NCBI RefSeq assembly: GCF_002893095.1 | Contig: NZ_PKQQ01000007.1 | Location: forward strand, 186,001 to 250,000 | Direction of reading: 5' to 3' | Source: Stenotrophomonas sp. VV52 | GTDB taxonomy: Bacteria; Pseudomonadota; Gammaproteobacteria; Xanthomonadales; Xanthomonadaceae | Length of the DNA stretch: 64,000 nt | In this document: positions 16,430 through 26,452 of the stretch, in pieces | Layout: each line of letters begins with the position of its first letter | How positions within the stretch are numbered: position 1 is the stretch's first letter | The notes under the pieces: generated by a model | Seen by the model: the letters and a program-made list of their open reading frames with translations, nothing else | What the model was told of the DNA's origin: nothing | The model's database searches: none | Program-made: the position numbers and the translations under genes

Positions 16430-19423
16430 ATGTTGAACGCACGCCATCGCCGCATCCCCGCCACCCCCTTGTCCGTCGCGCTGGGCCTTGCCCTGGCCGT
16501 GAGCGGCCCCGCGTTCGCGCAGGACGACGACACCGCCACCGACGCCAAGTCCAAAGCCAACGCCAACGCCACCGAACTCGCGCGCGTGCAGGTCACCGGC
16601 TCCAACATCCGCCGCAGCGACGTGGAAACGTCCTCGCCGGTGCAGGTGATCAGCAAGCAGGACATCGAGAACATGGGCGCCCGCACCCTGCTGCAGGTGC
16701 TCGACAACCTGCCGGCGGCGCGGCCCGGCCAGCAGGATTCGCGTTCGCTGTTCACCGGCTCCGACGGCGCCTCGCAGGCCAACCTGCGCGGGCTGGGCGC
16801 GCAGGGCACGCTGGTGCTGCTCAACGGTCGCCGCCTCTCGTACTACGGTGCACCGGCCGGGTTCCAGACCCAGTTCGTCAACATCGACGCCATTCCTGCC
16901 GCCGCCATCGAACGCATGGAAGTGCTGACCGACGGCGCCTCTGCCGTATACGGAACCGACGCGGTCGCCGGAGTGATCAACGTGATCACCAAGCAGAGCT
17001 ACCAGGGCGCGGAGGTCAACATCACCGCCGACCGTTCCTCGCGCATCGACTCCTACGGCGAGCAGCAGGGCAGCATCACCGCCGGCTTCGGCGACCTGGA
17101 CGAGGACCGCTACAACATCTACGCCTCGGTCAACCTGTACCGGCGCAATGCAATTCCGCTCAGCGACTTCTACGACAAGCGGCCCAGCCAGTACTACGTC
17201 AACAACCCGAACTACATCACCAACCTGCGCCTGGGCACCGGCAGCAAGCCGGGCGTGTTCAACCCAGGCAGCTACTTTGCGTTCGATCCGGTCACCGGTG
17301 CAAAGGTCCAGGAGGCGGCGCCGGGCTGCAACAACATCCTCACTACCGAAGCAGCGGGTCCCCGCTGCATCTGGGAAACGTGGATGAACAACGAGATCGA
17401 CGCAGGCGCGAAGACCGAGCGCAACACCGTCTACCTCAACGGGCACTTCCTGCTGGGTGAGTCCACCGAGGCATTCGCCGAAGCCACCTACACCGACATC
17501 GACCTGACCGCCAACGGCGGCACGCCGCGCGCCTACAACACCACTACCGGCAACCCCACCAGCTGGTTCTCGCGCAACACCGGTACCACCGTCAACCAGT
17601 TCCTGTACCCGTACCTCGGCCCCAACAACGAGTACAACCTTGCCAGCCCGGAGCTCAAGGCGATGATGGGCGGCGTGGTAGGCCTGCAGTACCTGCTGCA
17701 GGACGTTGGCGCCAACCACTTCGGCCAGCGCAACACCGACCAGAGCTATCGCGTACTGGCCGGCCTGCGTGGCAGCCTGGGCGAAGACTGGAACTGGGAA
17801 ACGGCCTTCGCTACCGCCGGCACCCACTCGGTGACCTACCAGACCACCAACGTGAACCTGGAAGGTTTCGAGCGTGCGTTCGGACCGTACACCGTGGACC
17901 CGGGCACCGGGCGCGTGATCATCTCCGATCATCCGGCGTACCAGTTCGGCGTGATCAACGAGAAGAACGCCCAGCTGATCCGCGAAGCGTTCCCGACCTT
18001 CGACATCCAGTCCTGGACCCGGCTGCACACCCTGGACGGCAAGATCGAGGGCCCGTTGTTCAGCATGCCTGCCGGCGACGTGCGCGCCGCGTTTGGTTTC
18101 AATGCCACCCGCGAAACGTTCTACACGCCTGGCAACCCGGACGCGGCCAATGGCCTGATCACCCAGCAGGGTGGCTCGTGGTTCGATGGCAAGCGCAACA
18201 CCTATGCGCTGTTCGCCGAAGCCGTGGCGCCGCTGACCGACAAGCTTGAACTGGATGCGGCGCTGCGCGTGGACAAGTACCCCAACTTCAGCGCCAACCT
18301 CGCCCCGAAGATCGGCTTGAAGTACCAGGTGCTGCCGCAGCTGCTGCTGCGTGGCACGTACTCCGAAGGCTTCCGTGCCCCCAGCCTGGCTGAGGCAGGT
18401 ACCGGTGGTGTGTTCGCCCAGCTGGGCGGCTTCCGTGACGAGATCCGTTGCGACGAGACCAATGCCATCGCCAACCTGCTGCGCCAGTCCAGCCGCAGCG
18501 GCGACGTGGAGCTGGGCAACTCACTGCTCAACAGCGACTGCAGCCGCACCGTGGCACGCATGACCCAGCCCAACCCGGATCTCAAGCCGGAAAAGGCGAA
18601 GATCTCAACACTGGGTTTCGTCTATGAGCCGGCCAGCTGGATGTCGATCTCCGCCGACTACTGGTTCATCTATCGCCGCAACGAGATTGCTGCGCCCGAC
18701 TACAGCAAGGAAGAAGACATCCAGTCGATGACCCGCTCGCCGATCACCGATGCGGATCGCGCCAACCAGGCGGCGCTGGCGGCCATGTGCGCCGGTCCGG
18801 CCAGCGGCGTGGCTTGCCCGACCACGCTGCCGGGCTACAGCGTCGGCAACGTGTCCAGCGTGGTGGGACAGTACAAGAACCAGGGCCGCACGCTGGTGGA
18901 CGGCTTCGATATCGACGCACGCAGCCGCTTCTCGCTGGGCGACTGGGGCTCGATGAACATCGGCGTGGCGGCGACCATCGCGCGGCGCAAGGAGACCTAC
19001 ACCGACGATGAACTGCGCTGGTACTACGGCAACACCATCGGGTACTACGGCAACCCCCGTCTGCGCGCCACCTTCAACGCGGACTGGAACTACAAGCAGG
19101 TCACCACCAGCTTCTTCATCAACTACGTGGGCACCACCAAGTGGGCCTGGGACCGGATCGATGCGGAAGACAACAACCCGGAAACCTGCACGGCCGGTTA
19201 CCTCCCGGTGAACCCGGCCCAGTGCGACGGCGTGCCGTCGTGGTGGACCGCCAACCTCAGCGTGGGCTGGCGCCCGGACGACCACTGGAGCCTGGGCTTC
19301 ACGGTCAAGAACCTGTTCAACCGTCTGCCGTTCTACGACCCGAACAGCTTCTTGGGTGACTCCAGTGACTATGCCAGCATCTTCGGCCGCAGCTACAGTC
19401 TGCAGGTCGGCTACAAATTCTGA
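16430..19423 (+). CDS. TonB-dependent outer-membrane receptor of the GalNAc locus
   Basis: A 997-residue outer-membrane active transporter. It has a signal peptide (LALAVSGPAFAQ), a plug domain starting at VQVTGSNIRRSDVETSSPVQV, the DGASAVYGTDAVAGVINVI plug signature, and a long beta-barrel ending in LQVGYKF with the terminal aromatic residue. ATG 16430 is preceded by AGGAG at seven bases. It lies between the GH31 and GH109 genes in the same direction, so it probably imports GalNAc-containing oligosaccharides or glycopeptides into the periplasm. Confidence 0.93.
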   Translation: MLNARHRRIPATPLSVALGLALAVSGPAFAQDDDTATDAKSKANANATELARVQVTGSNIRRSDVETSSPVQVISKQDIENMGARTLLQVLDNLPAARPGQQDSRSLFTGSDGASQANLRGLGAQGTLVLLNGRRLSYYGAPAGFQTQFVNIDAIPAAAIERMEVLTDGASAVYGTDAVAGVINVITKQSYQGAEVNITADRSSRIDSYGEQQGSITAGFGDLDEDRYNIYASVNLYRRNAIPLSDFYDKRPSQYYVNNPNYITNLRLGTGSKPGVFNPGSYFAFDPVTGAKVQEAAPGCNNILTTEAAGPRCIWETWMNNEIDAGAKTERNTVYLNGHFLLGESTEAFAEATYTDIDLTANGGTPRAYNTTTGNPTSWFSRNTGTTVNQFLYPYLGPNNEYNLASPELKAMMGGVVGLQYLLQDVGANHFGQRNTDQSYRVLAGLRGSLGEDWNWETAFATAGTHSVTYQTTNVNLEGFERAFGPYTVDPGTGRVIISDHPAYQFGVINEKNAQLIREAFPTFDIQSWTRLHTLDGKIEGPLFSMPAGDVRAAFGFNATRETFYTPGNPDAANGLITQQGGSWFDGKRNTYALFAEAVAPLTDKLELDAALRVDKYPNFSANLAPKIGLKYQVLPQLLLRGTYSEGFRAPSLAEAGTGGVFAQLGGFRDEIRCDETNAIANLLRQSSRSGDVELGNSLLNSDCSRTVARMTQPNPDLKPEKAKISTLGFVYEPASWMSISADYWFIYRRNEIAAPDYSKEEDIQSMTRSPITDADRANQAALAAMCAGPASGVACPTTLPGYSVGNVSSVVGQYKNQGRTLVDGFDIDARSRFSLGDWGSMNIGVAATIARRKETYTDDELRWYYGNTIGYYGNPRLRATFNADWNYKQVTTSFFINYVGTTKWAWDRIDAEDNNPETCTAGYLPVNPAQCDGVPSWWTANLSVGWRPDDHWSLGFTVKNLFNRLPFYDPNSFLGDSSDYASIFGRSYSLQVGYKF

Positions 19424-19447
19424 TTGTTGCAACAGGAGTAACGTTCC

Positions 19448-20803
19448 ATGAAACGTAGGGAATTCATTGCCGCCAGCGCGGCCCTGGCCGCCACCAGCCT
19501 GCTGCCGGAAACCCCGGCCTGGGCCCGCGGGCGCACGCTGCGGCTGGGCCTGATCGGTACCGGCATGCGCGGCCAGGTGCTGCTCAAGGAGCTGGTCCGC
19601 CGCGACGACGTTGAAGTGGTCGCGCTGTGCGACATCGAACCGATCATGCTCAAGAAGGGCATGGACATGGTGGCGAAGACCGGCAAGCCCGCACCCAAGG
19701 CGTACGGCCAGGACGGCGACCGCAACGCCTGGAAGCGCCTGCTCGAGCAGCGCGGCCTGGACGGCGTGATCATCGCCACCCCGTGGGAATACCACGCCCC
19801 GATGGCCATTGCCGCCATGCAGGCCAAGGTGGCCGTGGGCTGCGAAGTGGTGGCCGGCATCACCCTGCAGGACCACTGGGACGTCCTCAAGACCCAGCTT
19901 TCCACCGGCACGCCGTACATGCTGCTGGAGAACGTCTGCTACCGCCGCGACGTGATGGCCGCGCTGCAGATGGTGCGCAAGGGCGTGTTCGGTGAACTGG
20001 TGCACCTGCAGGCCGGTTACCAGCACGACCTGCGCGGGGTGAAGTTCAATTCCGGCGATCCCTCCCAGCCGTACGACAGCGGGGTGGAATTCGGCCCCAA
20101 CGCCTGGTCCGAAGCGCGCTGGCGCACCCAGCACTCGGTGGATCGCAACGGCGAGCTCTACCCCAGCCACGGCATCGGTCCGTGTGCCATGTACACCGGC
20201 ATCAATCGCGGCAACCGCTTCACCCACATCAACGCCTTCGCCAGCAAGTCGCGCGGCCTGCATGAGTACACCGTGGCCAAGAGTGGCGGCACCACCCACC
20301 CCAGCACCAAGGTGACGTTCAAGCTGGGCGACATCGTGACCACCACCCTGGCCTGCGAGAATGGCGAGACCATCCTGCTGCAGCACGACACCTCGCTGCC
20401 GCGTCCGTACTCCATGGGCTTCCGCGTGCAGGGCACCAAGGGCCTGTGGATGGACGTCAACCAGTCCATCCACATCGAAGGCCGCAGCCCGCCGCACAAA
20501 TGGGAAGCCTTCCAGACCTACCAGGACCAGTACGAACACCCGCTGTGGAAGCAGCACGCCGACACCGCCGCCAGCGCCGGCCACGGCGGCATGGACTGGT
20601 TCGTGATTCACGCGTTCGTTGAATCGCTCAAGGCCAAGGCCCCGATGCCGATCGACATCTACGATGCCATCACCTGGAGTGCGATCACGCCGCTGTCCGA
20701 GCAGTCCATCGCCAACAGCTTCCAGACGTTGGAGTTCCCGGACTTCACCGCTGGGTTGTGGAAGCAGCGAAAGCCGATCTTTGCGTTCGACGGGACGTAC
20801 TGA
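19448..20803 (+). CDS. GH109 family (Gfo/Idh/MocA-like, NAD-dependent) alpha-N-acetylgalactosaminidase candidate
   Basis: The 451-residue protein starts with a Tat-type signal (MKRREF followed by a hydrophobic stretch to AWA), suiting export of a folded NAD-bound enzyme. A Rossmann motif LGLIGTGMRGQ and the GH109-like block YPSHGIGPCAMYTGINRGNRF are present, as is EVVAGITLQDHWD. GH109 enzymes release alpha-GalNAc through a transient NAD redox cycle. The gene starts 24 nt after the TonB receptor. A plain periplasmic oxidoreductase is the alternative, but the GalNAc context makes GH109 more likely. Confidence 0.85.
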   Translation: MKRREFIAASAALAATSLLPETPAWARGRTLRLGLIGTGMRGQVLLKELVRRDDVEVVALCDIEPIMLKKGMDMVAKTGKPAPKAYGQDGDRNAWKRLLEQRGLDGVIIATPWEYHAPMAIAAMQAKVAVGCEVVAGITLQDHWDVLKTQLSTGTPYMLLENVCYRRDVMAALQMVRKGVFGELVHLQAGYQHDLRGVKFNSGDPSQPYDSGVEFGPNAWSEARWRTQHSVDRNGELYPSHGIGPCAMYTGINRGNRFTHINAFASKSRGLHEYTVAKSGGTTHPSTKVTFKLGDIVTTTLACENGETILLQHDTSLPRPYSMGFRVQGTKGLWMDVNQSIHIEGRSPPHKWEAFQTYQDQYEHPLWKQHADTAASAGHGGMDWFVIHAFVESLKAKAPMPIDIYDAITWSAITPLSEQSIANSFQTLEFPDFTAGLWKQRKPIFAFDGTY

Positions 20804-20815
20804 TCAATGGACCAG

Positions 20816-20840
20816 CCCGGCGCAACTTCGGTGCGCCGGG
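20816..20840 (+). terminator. Hairpin after the GH109 gene
   Basis: A perfect 9-bp stem (CCCGGCGCA / TGCGCCGGG) with a 7-nt loop lies 12 nt after the GH109 stop. There is no T-run, so it may be an mRNA-end hairpin rather than a classic intrinsic terminator. Confidence 0.4.
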
Positions 20841-20870
20841 TACCCCGCAACCACGGACGAACACAACGCG

Positions 20871-20893
20871 GTAGAGCCACGCCCTGCGTGGCT
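20871..20893 (+). repeat. GTAG-headed REP hairpin (SMAG-like)
   Basis: GTAG is followed by an 8-bp perfect stem AGCCACGC / GCGTGGCT around a 3-nt loop. This is the form of the SMAG repeats scattered in Stenotrophomonas genomes. Confidence 0.6.
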
Positions 20894-20923
20894 GCGCGGT
20901 GAATTCTGCGGAACGGGGAAAGA

Positions 20924-21000
20924 TGGCGCGCCCGGAGGGATTCGAACCCCCGACCAATGGCTTCGGAAGCCACTACTCTATCCGGCTGAGCTACGGGCGC
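20924..21000 (-). tRNA. tRNA-Arg (anticodon CCG)
   Basis: A full cloverleaf reads on the minus strand: acceptor GCGCCCG pairs with CGGGCGC before the genome-encoded CCA, the D-arm contains TAGCTCAGCCGGATAGA, the anticodon arm is GTGGC-TTCCGAA-GCCAT with anticodon CCG (codon CGG), and the T-loop is GTTCGAATC. The total is 77 nt including CCA. Confidence 0.97.
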
Positions 21001-21134
21001 ATCTTGGAACCGCCGCAGCGCCATGAGACGGTGCGGGACGGGCATTCTATCCGTAAACGCGGCGCAGGTCTGCCCCCTTGGGCCAATCGCGTCGCAGCGC
21101 ACCCCGTCGGGGGGCTTGGCGGTATCCTTTACGC

Positions 21135-22028
21135 ATGGCTTACGAACGTTTTGACGCCCCCGCCGGCGCACCGCCGTCGCGTTGGGGCCAGTACTGGAAA
21201 CTGATGCGCGCCGATCGCCCGATCGGCACCCTGCTGCTGCTGTGGCCCACCTGGTGGGCGTTGTGGCTGGCTGCCGGCGGCCTGCCGCCGTTGTGGATCC
21301 TGTTCGTGTTCACTGCCGGGGTCTGGCTGACGCGTTCGGCCGGCTGCGTGATCAACGACTACGCCGACCGCTGGCTGGACCCGCACGTCAAGCGCACCAA
21401 GGACCGCCCGCTGGCCAGTGGCCGCGTCTCCGGGCGCGAGGCGCTGGTGCTGTTTGCCGGGCTGATGCTGGTGGCGTTCGCGCTGGTGCTCACCCTGAAC
21501 GCCCTGACCATCGGCATGAGCTTCATCGGCATCTTCCTGGCCGCCAGCTATCCGTACCTCAAGCGCTATACCCACCTGCCGCAGGTGTACCTGGGCATGG
21601 CGTTCGGCTGGGGCATCCCGATGGCGTTCGCCGCCATCCAGGGCGAAGTGCCGGTGGTGGGCTGGCTGCTGTACGGCGCCAACATCCTCTGGTCCACCGC
21701 CTATGACACCTGGTACGCCATGGTCGACCGCGACGACGACCTGAAGATGGGCTCGCACTCCACCGCCATCCTGTTCGGCGACCTGGACCTGGTCATCCAG
21801 GGCATCCTGTACGCGCTGTTCCTGGGCACCATGGCGATGGTCGGCATGCGCAGCGGGTTGGGGCTCTACTACTGGCTGGGCGTGGCCGTGGCCGCCGGGC
21901 TGATCGCGTACGAATTCTGGATCGCCCGCAAGCGCGAGCGCGACCCCTGCTTCAAGGCCTTCCTGCACAACAACTGGGTGGGTGCGGCGTTGTTCGCCGG
22001 TATTGCTGCTGCGTTGGCGCTGGGCTGA
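21135..22028 (+). CDS. ubiA: 4-hydroxybenzoate polyprenyltransferase
   Basis: Integral membrane prenyltransferase of ubiquinone biosynthesis that attaches the polyprenyl chain to 4-hydroxybenzoate. The 297-residue protein has both Asp-rich prenyl-diphosphate motifs, NDYADRWLD with downstream [14 protein letters not shown], and [12 protein letters not shown]. About eight or nine membrane segments are visible. The start at ATG 21135 (MAYERFD) is chosen because upstream in-frame codons overlap the spacer and show no conserved character. Confidence 0.96.
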   Translation: MAYERFDAPAGAPPSRWGQYWKLMRADRPIGTLLLLWPTWWALWLAAGGLPPLWILFVFTAGVWLTRSAGCVINDYADRWLDPHVKRTKDRPLASGRVSGREALVLFAGLMLVAFALVLTLNALTIGMSFIGIFLAASYPYLKRYTHLPQVYLGMAFGWGIPMAFAAIQGEVPVVGWLLYGANILWSTAYDTWYAMVDRDDDLKMGSHSTAILFGDLDLVIQGILYALFLGTMAMVGMRSGLGLYYWLGVAVAAGLIAYEFWIARKRERDPCFKAFLHNNWVGAALFAGIAAALALG

Positions 22029-22032
22029 GGGC

Positions 22033-22056
22033 CACCCGGCTGGGGCCGGGTGCTAC
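22033..22056 (-). repeat. GTAG-headed REP hairpin (SMAG-like), reverse orientation
   Basis: Read on the minus strand: GTAG followed by CACCCGGC, a 4-nt loop and GCCGGGTG. It has the same architecture as the copy at 20871 and lies between ubiA and the atoE-like gene. Confidence 0.6.
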
Positions 22057-22083
22057 CAATTGATGAACCTGGGAGGGTAGGGC

Positions 22084-23514
22084 ATGGCCACTACGGCATC
22101 GGCGGCAACGCAGGACGGCTGGATGGCGCGCGCCGCGCTGCGTTCGGCGGCATGGGCAGAAAAGTGGTTCCCCGACGCGTACGTGTTCGCGGTGCTGGGC
22201 GTGGTGATCGTGGCGCTGGCCGCCATGGGCTTCGGCGCTACCCCGCAGGCCACCGCCAAGGCCTTTGGCGACGGCTTCTGGAGCCTGATTCCCTTCACCA
22301 TGCAGATGGCCTTCGTGGTCATCGGCGGCTATGCCGTGGCCACCGCGCCGGTGGTGGCTCGCTTCATCGAGCTGCTGGCCCGGGTGCCGCGCACCGGCCG
22401 GTGCGCGGTGGTGTACGTGGGCCTGGTCAGCATGCTGGCCTCGCTGCTCAGCTGGGGGTTCTCGCTGGTGTTCGGCGGACTGCTGGTGCGGGCGCTGGCC
22501 CGCCGCGAAGAACTGCACATGGACTACCGCGCTGCCGGTGCCTCGGCGTACCTGGGCCTGGGCGCAGTGTGGGCGATGGGGCTCAGCTCCTCGGCCGCGC
22601 AGCTGCAGGCCAACCCGGCCAGCATGCCGCCCGGCCTGGTGGAGATCACCGGCGTGCTGCCCTTCACTGAAACCATCTTCCTGTGGCAGTCGATCGCGCT
22701 GACGGCCGCGCTGATCCTGGTCTCGCTGCTGATCGCGTGGCTGACCGCCCCGGGCCCGGCAACGGCTCGCACTTCGCGCGATTTTGCCGGCGCGGCCCAG
22801 GCCGAACCGGAGCCGCTGCAGCCGCGCGCGCGTGCCGGTGAATGGCTGGAGTACAGCCCACTGCTCACCGTGCTGCTTTCGCTGCTGGCCTTCGGCTGAT
22901 TGTTCAGCGAGTTCGCCAGCAAGCCGGTGGTCACCGCCATTGCCAACCTCAACACCTACAACTTCCTGTTCATTTCGCTGGGGCTGCTGTTGCACTGGCG
23001 CCCGCGCAGCTTCCTCAACGCGGTGGCCAAGGCCGTCCCCAGCACCACCGGCGTGTTGATCCAGTTCCCGCTGTATGGCGGCATCGCCATGATCCTCACC
23101 CACGCCGTGGGCAGTGGCGGCGAAACCCTCGCGCATCGCCTGTCCACCGTGTTCGTGCATATCGCCACCACCGACACCTTCGCGCTGGTAATGGGCATCT
23201 ACTCGGCAGTGCTTGGGTTCTTCGTACCCTCCGGCGGCGGCAAGTGGATCATCGAAGCCCCGTATGTGATGCAGGCGGCCAATGAGCTGAAAGCCCACCT
23301 CGGCTGGGCGGTGCAGGTCTACAACGCCGCCGAAGCCCTGCCGAACCTGATCAACCCGTTCTGGATGCTGCCGCTGCTCGGCGTGCTGGGCCTCAAGGCC
23401 CGCGACATTGTCGGCTTCACCTTCATACAGCTGCTGGTGCACATCCCGCTGGTGCTGGGGCTGCTGTGGGTGCTCGGAATGACCCTGACCTATGTGCCGC
23501 CGGTAATGCCGTAG
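22084..23514 (+). pseudogene. atoE: AtoE-family short-chain fatty acid transporter interrupted by in-frame TGA
   Basis: The two reading frames 22084-22899 and 22900-23514 are in the same phase and together make one TIGR00366/AtoE-like protein of about 476 residues with many membrane segments. The break is a single TGA at 22897-22899, at a position where the flow LLAFG-x-LFSEFA suggests Trp (TGG). Coding quality is unbroken on both sides and later motifs such as FVPSGGGKWIIEAPYVMQAA are intact. Either a recent nonsense mutation or a sequencing error; a functional split protein is unlikely because no start signal follows the stop. Confidence 0.85.
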
Positions 23515-23533
23515 ACGGAACCGACCGCCGGGC

Positions 23534-26377
23534 TCACCCCGGCGGCCAGTCATGCGCGCGCGACAGGACTGCGTGCAGCACCGCCTGCACCTGAACTTCC
23601 TTCAGGTGTCGGCGCAGCAGGGGTTCCAGCCGGTCGCGCAGGTGCTCGTGGAACAGAATGCGGGGACCGGCGTGCGCTTCGGCTACCACGACGTCGATCA
23701 AAGCGCCCATGGAAATGCGGTCGGCCTGGTGCCTCGTGGGGCCGAACAGGCCTTCCAGCACTGCCAGGCCGCGTGACGGTGCACAGCCGCCGCCCCCACC
23801 GTGCAGCGATACCTGCAGCGTGGCTTCGAATGCCTGCAGTGCGTCCAGTCGCATCGGGCCGACGGGGCTCAGCAGTATCTGGCTCAGGTTGTAGCGAGCC
23901 TGCTCGATCAGATGCGGCTCTTCCCCGGTCTGCCCGAGCTGGTGGCGCAGGCGGGTGTACATCTCGTTGGACTGCTGTCTTCCTGCCGGGTCGCTCTGCT
24001 CGACCGGAGCGAATACCTGGTAGTCCAGCGGCTCCTCGTGCACGGCCGGTGCGCGCTCGCGTGCCCAGTGACGCACGCGCAGATCTTCGGGGTTGAAGCG
24101 GTCCTCTTCCAGCGCCAGCTGGCTGACCGCGTCGCGCAGCACCGAATAGCGATGCAGGGTGCTGCGATAGCGCGCACTTGCTGCGGCCTGGTCACCGGTG
24201 AACGCCGCTTCCGACGCGATGGCCACCTGAAGCCTCTGGCCGAACTCGGTAACGCGCCGATGCAGCAGGTCACGTCGGCGCCGGTTCATGTCGATGTCGT
24301 CGCCATGCGTGCCCAGCGTCCAATCCGGTGCAAGGTGATCGCGGCAGGCGTGGAAGTTCTCCTCTGCACGTTCGGGCAACAACCCCTGCAGGCGCCGATC
24401 ATCACCCGCCAACGCGTCGCGGTTGACCTGCACCGACGCAGGCATCCACTCCTGCCCGGGCGCTTCATTCATCCCGCTGGCATGGAAGTCCACGACCAGT
24501 GCGGCGCGTTTGTCCGGGTAGGGGGCATTGATCAGCCCCACCGCGCGCAGCCGCTCGGGATCCGACAGCGGGCGGTCCACGTACAGCAGGCCCAGCCGCG
24601 CGTCTTGCGACGCTGGGAGATCGCCATGTGCAATCACCAGCTCCACCTGCGGCGAAATGCCTTCCGATGCCCGCTGCGTGGGCAGGCCGCGACTGTCGTA
24701 GCCGGTCAACTGGGTCTGCAGGCGCCCGTCGGCATGGAGGGCACGTTGGTAGTCTTCTGCCTCCTTCGGCGTCTCCACCAGGAGCGTGCCGCGCAGGTTG
24801 CGCTCTGCAACGCGAACAACGCCGTGGAAGTGTTGGCTGATCGCCGTGGCCACCTGCGCTTGGCGCAGCTCTCCAGGGGTGGCCTGGGCATCTGCCGGCA
24901 TATCGCGACTCAGCACCGGGTAGATCGCGCCTCCATCGCGCCATGCCGGCACCACCACGCCGTCGGCCACCGCATGCTCCGGTGGGTAGTGGTACAGCGG
25001 CGCGCCGGGGTCCAGGTCCGCGGCGGGCAGCAGGATCGGCTGCGAACTCAACGTGAGCCAGGTCGAACGCGGCAGGCAGCGACGCAGGCGGCGCAGCAAT
25101 GCCGGCGGGCTTTCCCAGAAGTTGGCATCGACCAGCAGCAGGATCTCGGTGCCGGCTTCCGCTGCAGGCGTCGGCGGGGCGGTCTTGCGTCCCCAACCAC
25201 GAAACACGCGCAGCGGAACCTCGTGTGGCGAACTGGCATGGCCGGCCAGGAACTCGGTGAGCTGGTCGGCCGCCTGCGGGCCCGGCCTGCGCTTGTGGTC
25301 CTGCGGCGCCGGAGTGGGGCGGGCCACTGGCAGCAGTATGCGTAGCCCCTCGAACTCGGGATCCACGCGCAACGCGTGCAGCAGCCAGTAACGTGCGCGC
25401 TGCAGTCCACTGCCGGCGGCAAGACACAGCTGGCCGCCGCCCCGCCTGCCTTCAAAATCACGGGAGCGCAGCGCCTGCAGCGCATGCTGCACGGCGAAGA
25501 ACTGCCCGGGGCGCGCCACGTAGCGTCGTCCATGCGCGCCGGTATGCAGGAAGCCGCGCAGCAACTGCAGGAACCGCGCCGGCCCCAGCACACCCTGCAG
25601 CAGTTCGGCATGGGCGGCCCATGGCGGGTCCAGCGTCACCTGCGCGAAGGGCACAGGACGGTCGCGCAACTGCTCCACCGTCTCGCGGCTCCAGCCATGT
25701 TCCCGCCAGCGCATCCAGCCATGGGCCGGCGTACCCACGCTGGCATAGCAGCCGCCACGCCGGTCCAGGCACAGCAGCAGTTGCGCGTGCAGCGCTGGCC
25801 GATGCGAAGCAAAGGCGGTCTTGCCACGCCACAGGTGGGAAATTCCGGCAGCGACGGTGCCCCAGCGCTTCTCGCGGTCGCGCTCCACGCACGCCAGCAC
25901 GACCAACGGAATGCCATTGACGTATCCGACCAGCTCGCGGATGTCGGGATCGAGCGGATCCGGATACGGCTCCGCATCGGCTATGTCCCAGTGGTTGCGC
26001 TGCACATGTTCCCAGTCGATCAGCGGAACCAGCACCTCGGTGCTGCTTCCACCCGGCAGCTGTTGCACGGTACGCGCGCCCTCCACCAGCAGGCGGTGCA
26101 CGGTCGCGCTGGATGCCTCCCAGTCGAGGCTGTGGCAGCAGGTATCTACTGCGGAAATGATCTCGTGGATGCCTTCCGGCGAAAGCGGCAGCAGCTCGCC
26201 CTGGCGCTCAAACCGGAAGCGCCGCAGCCACGGCAACAGGCGGTTCTCCAGCAGTGTGCTTTCCGGAAGCCCACGAAGCGGACCGAGCTCGCGTGCTTCC
26301 AGGTAGTTCCACCCAAGTCGACGCAACCAGCCCAGCGCCGATTGGCGAACACCGAATCTTCCGTGGTTGACGCTCAT
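23534..26377 (-). CDS. HsdR-like protein with all catalytic motifs degenerate
   Basis: The 947-residue intact reading frame aligns by eye with type I restriction HsdR subunits, but each active-site motif is changed. In the nuclease domain, DIRELVGYVNGIPLVVLACV keeps the Asp, while the E-x-K pair is replaced by A and V (about residues 162-164). Walker A is AAGSGLQRA with Leu in place of Lys (about 325). DEAH is replaced by DANF (417-420), and TGTP by SSQP. The arginine-finger region near YVDRPLSDPERLRAVGLINAPYP lacks the usual arginines. The C-terminal helical domain seems retained. It follows an HsdM-like gene by 217 nt. The enzyme is presumably dead but maintained; its function is unknown. 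Confidence 0.8.
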   Translation of the reverse strand: MSVNHGRFGVRQSALGWLRRLGWNYLEARELGPLRGLPESTLLENRLLPWLRRFRFERQGELLPLSPEGIHEIISAVDTCCHSLDWEASSATVHRLLVEGARTVQQLPGGSSTEVLVPLIDWEHVQRNHWDIADAEPYPDPLDPDIRELVGYVNGIPLVVLACVERDREKRWGTVAAGISHLWRGKTAFASHRPALHAQLLLCLDRRGGCYASVGTPAHGWMRWREHGWSRETVEQLRDRPVPFAQVTLDPPWAAHAELLQGVLGPARFLQLLRGFLHTGAHGRRYVARPGQFFAVQHALQALRSRDFEGRRGGGQLCLAAGSGLQRARYWLLHALRVDPEFEGLRILLPVARPTPAPQDHKRRPGPQAADQLTEFLAGHASSPHEVPLRVFRGWGRKTAPPTPAAEAGTEILLLVDANFWESPPALLRRLRRCLPRSTWLTLSSQPILLPAADLDPGAPLYHYPPEHAVADGVVVPAWRDGGAIYPVLSRDMPADAQATPGELRQAQVATAISQHFHGVVRVAERNLRGTLLVETPKEAEDYQRALHADGRLQTQLTGYDSRGLPTQRASEGISPQVELVIAHGDLPASQDARLGLLYVDRPLSDPERLRAVGLINAPYPDKRAALVVDFHASGMNEAPGQEWMPASVQVNRDALAGDDRRLQGLLPERAEENFHACRDHLAPDWTLGTHGDDIDMNRRRRDLLHRRVTEFGQRLQVAIASEAAFTGDQAAASARYRSTLHRYSVLRDAVSQLALEEDRFNPEDLRVRHWARERAPAVHEEPLDYQVFAPVEQSDPAGRQQSNEMYTRLRHQLGQTGEEPHLIEQARYNLSQILLSPVGPMRLDALQAFEATLQVSLHGGGGGCAPSRGLAVLEGLFGPTRHQADRISMGALIDVVVAEAHAGPRILFHEHLRDRLEPLLRRHLKEVQVQAVLHAVLSRAHDWPPG

Positions 26378-26452
26378 GCACGCACCTCGGGGAGACGGGG
26401 GCGGAGACGAGCGTCCGCGACGACGAAGTTGGGATGGGCGATGTTCATGCTG

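Noticed and set aside
14269-16824. Very long open frame antisense to the GH31 gene (851 codons)
   Set aside because: High GC3 of the true gene keeps the antisense frame open. The composition is Arg/Ala/His-rich and matches no family. Similar long antisense frames at 886-2034, 8452-10617, 16310-18028, 18605-20611, 21952-23553 and 32158-34368 were dropped for the same reason.
22897-22899. TGA as selenocysteine in the atoE-like gene
   Set aside because: No SECIS-like hairpin stands out after the codon, and membrane transporters of this family have Trp, not Cys, at this place by context.
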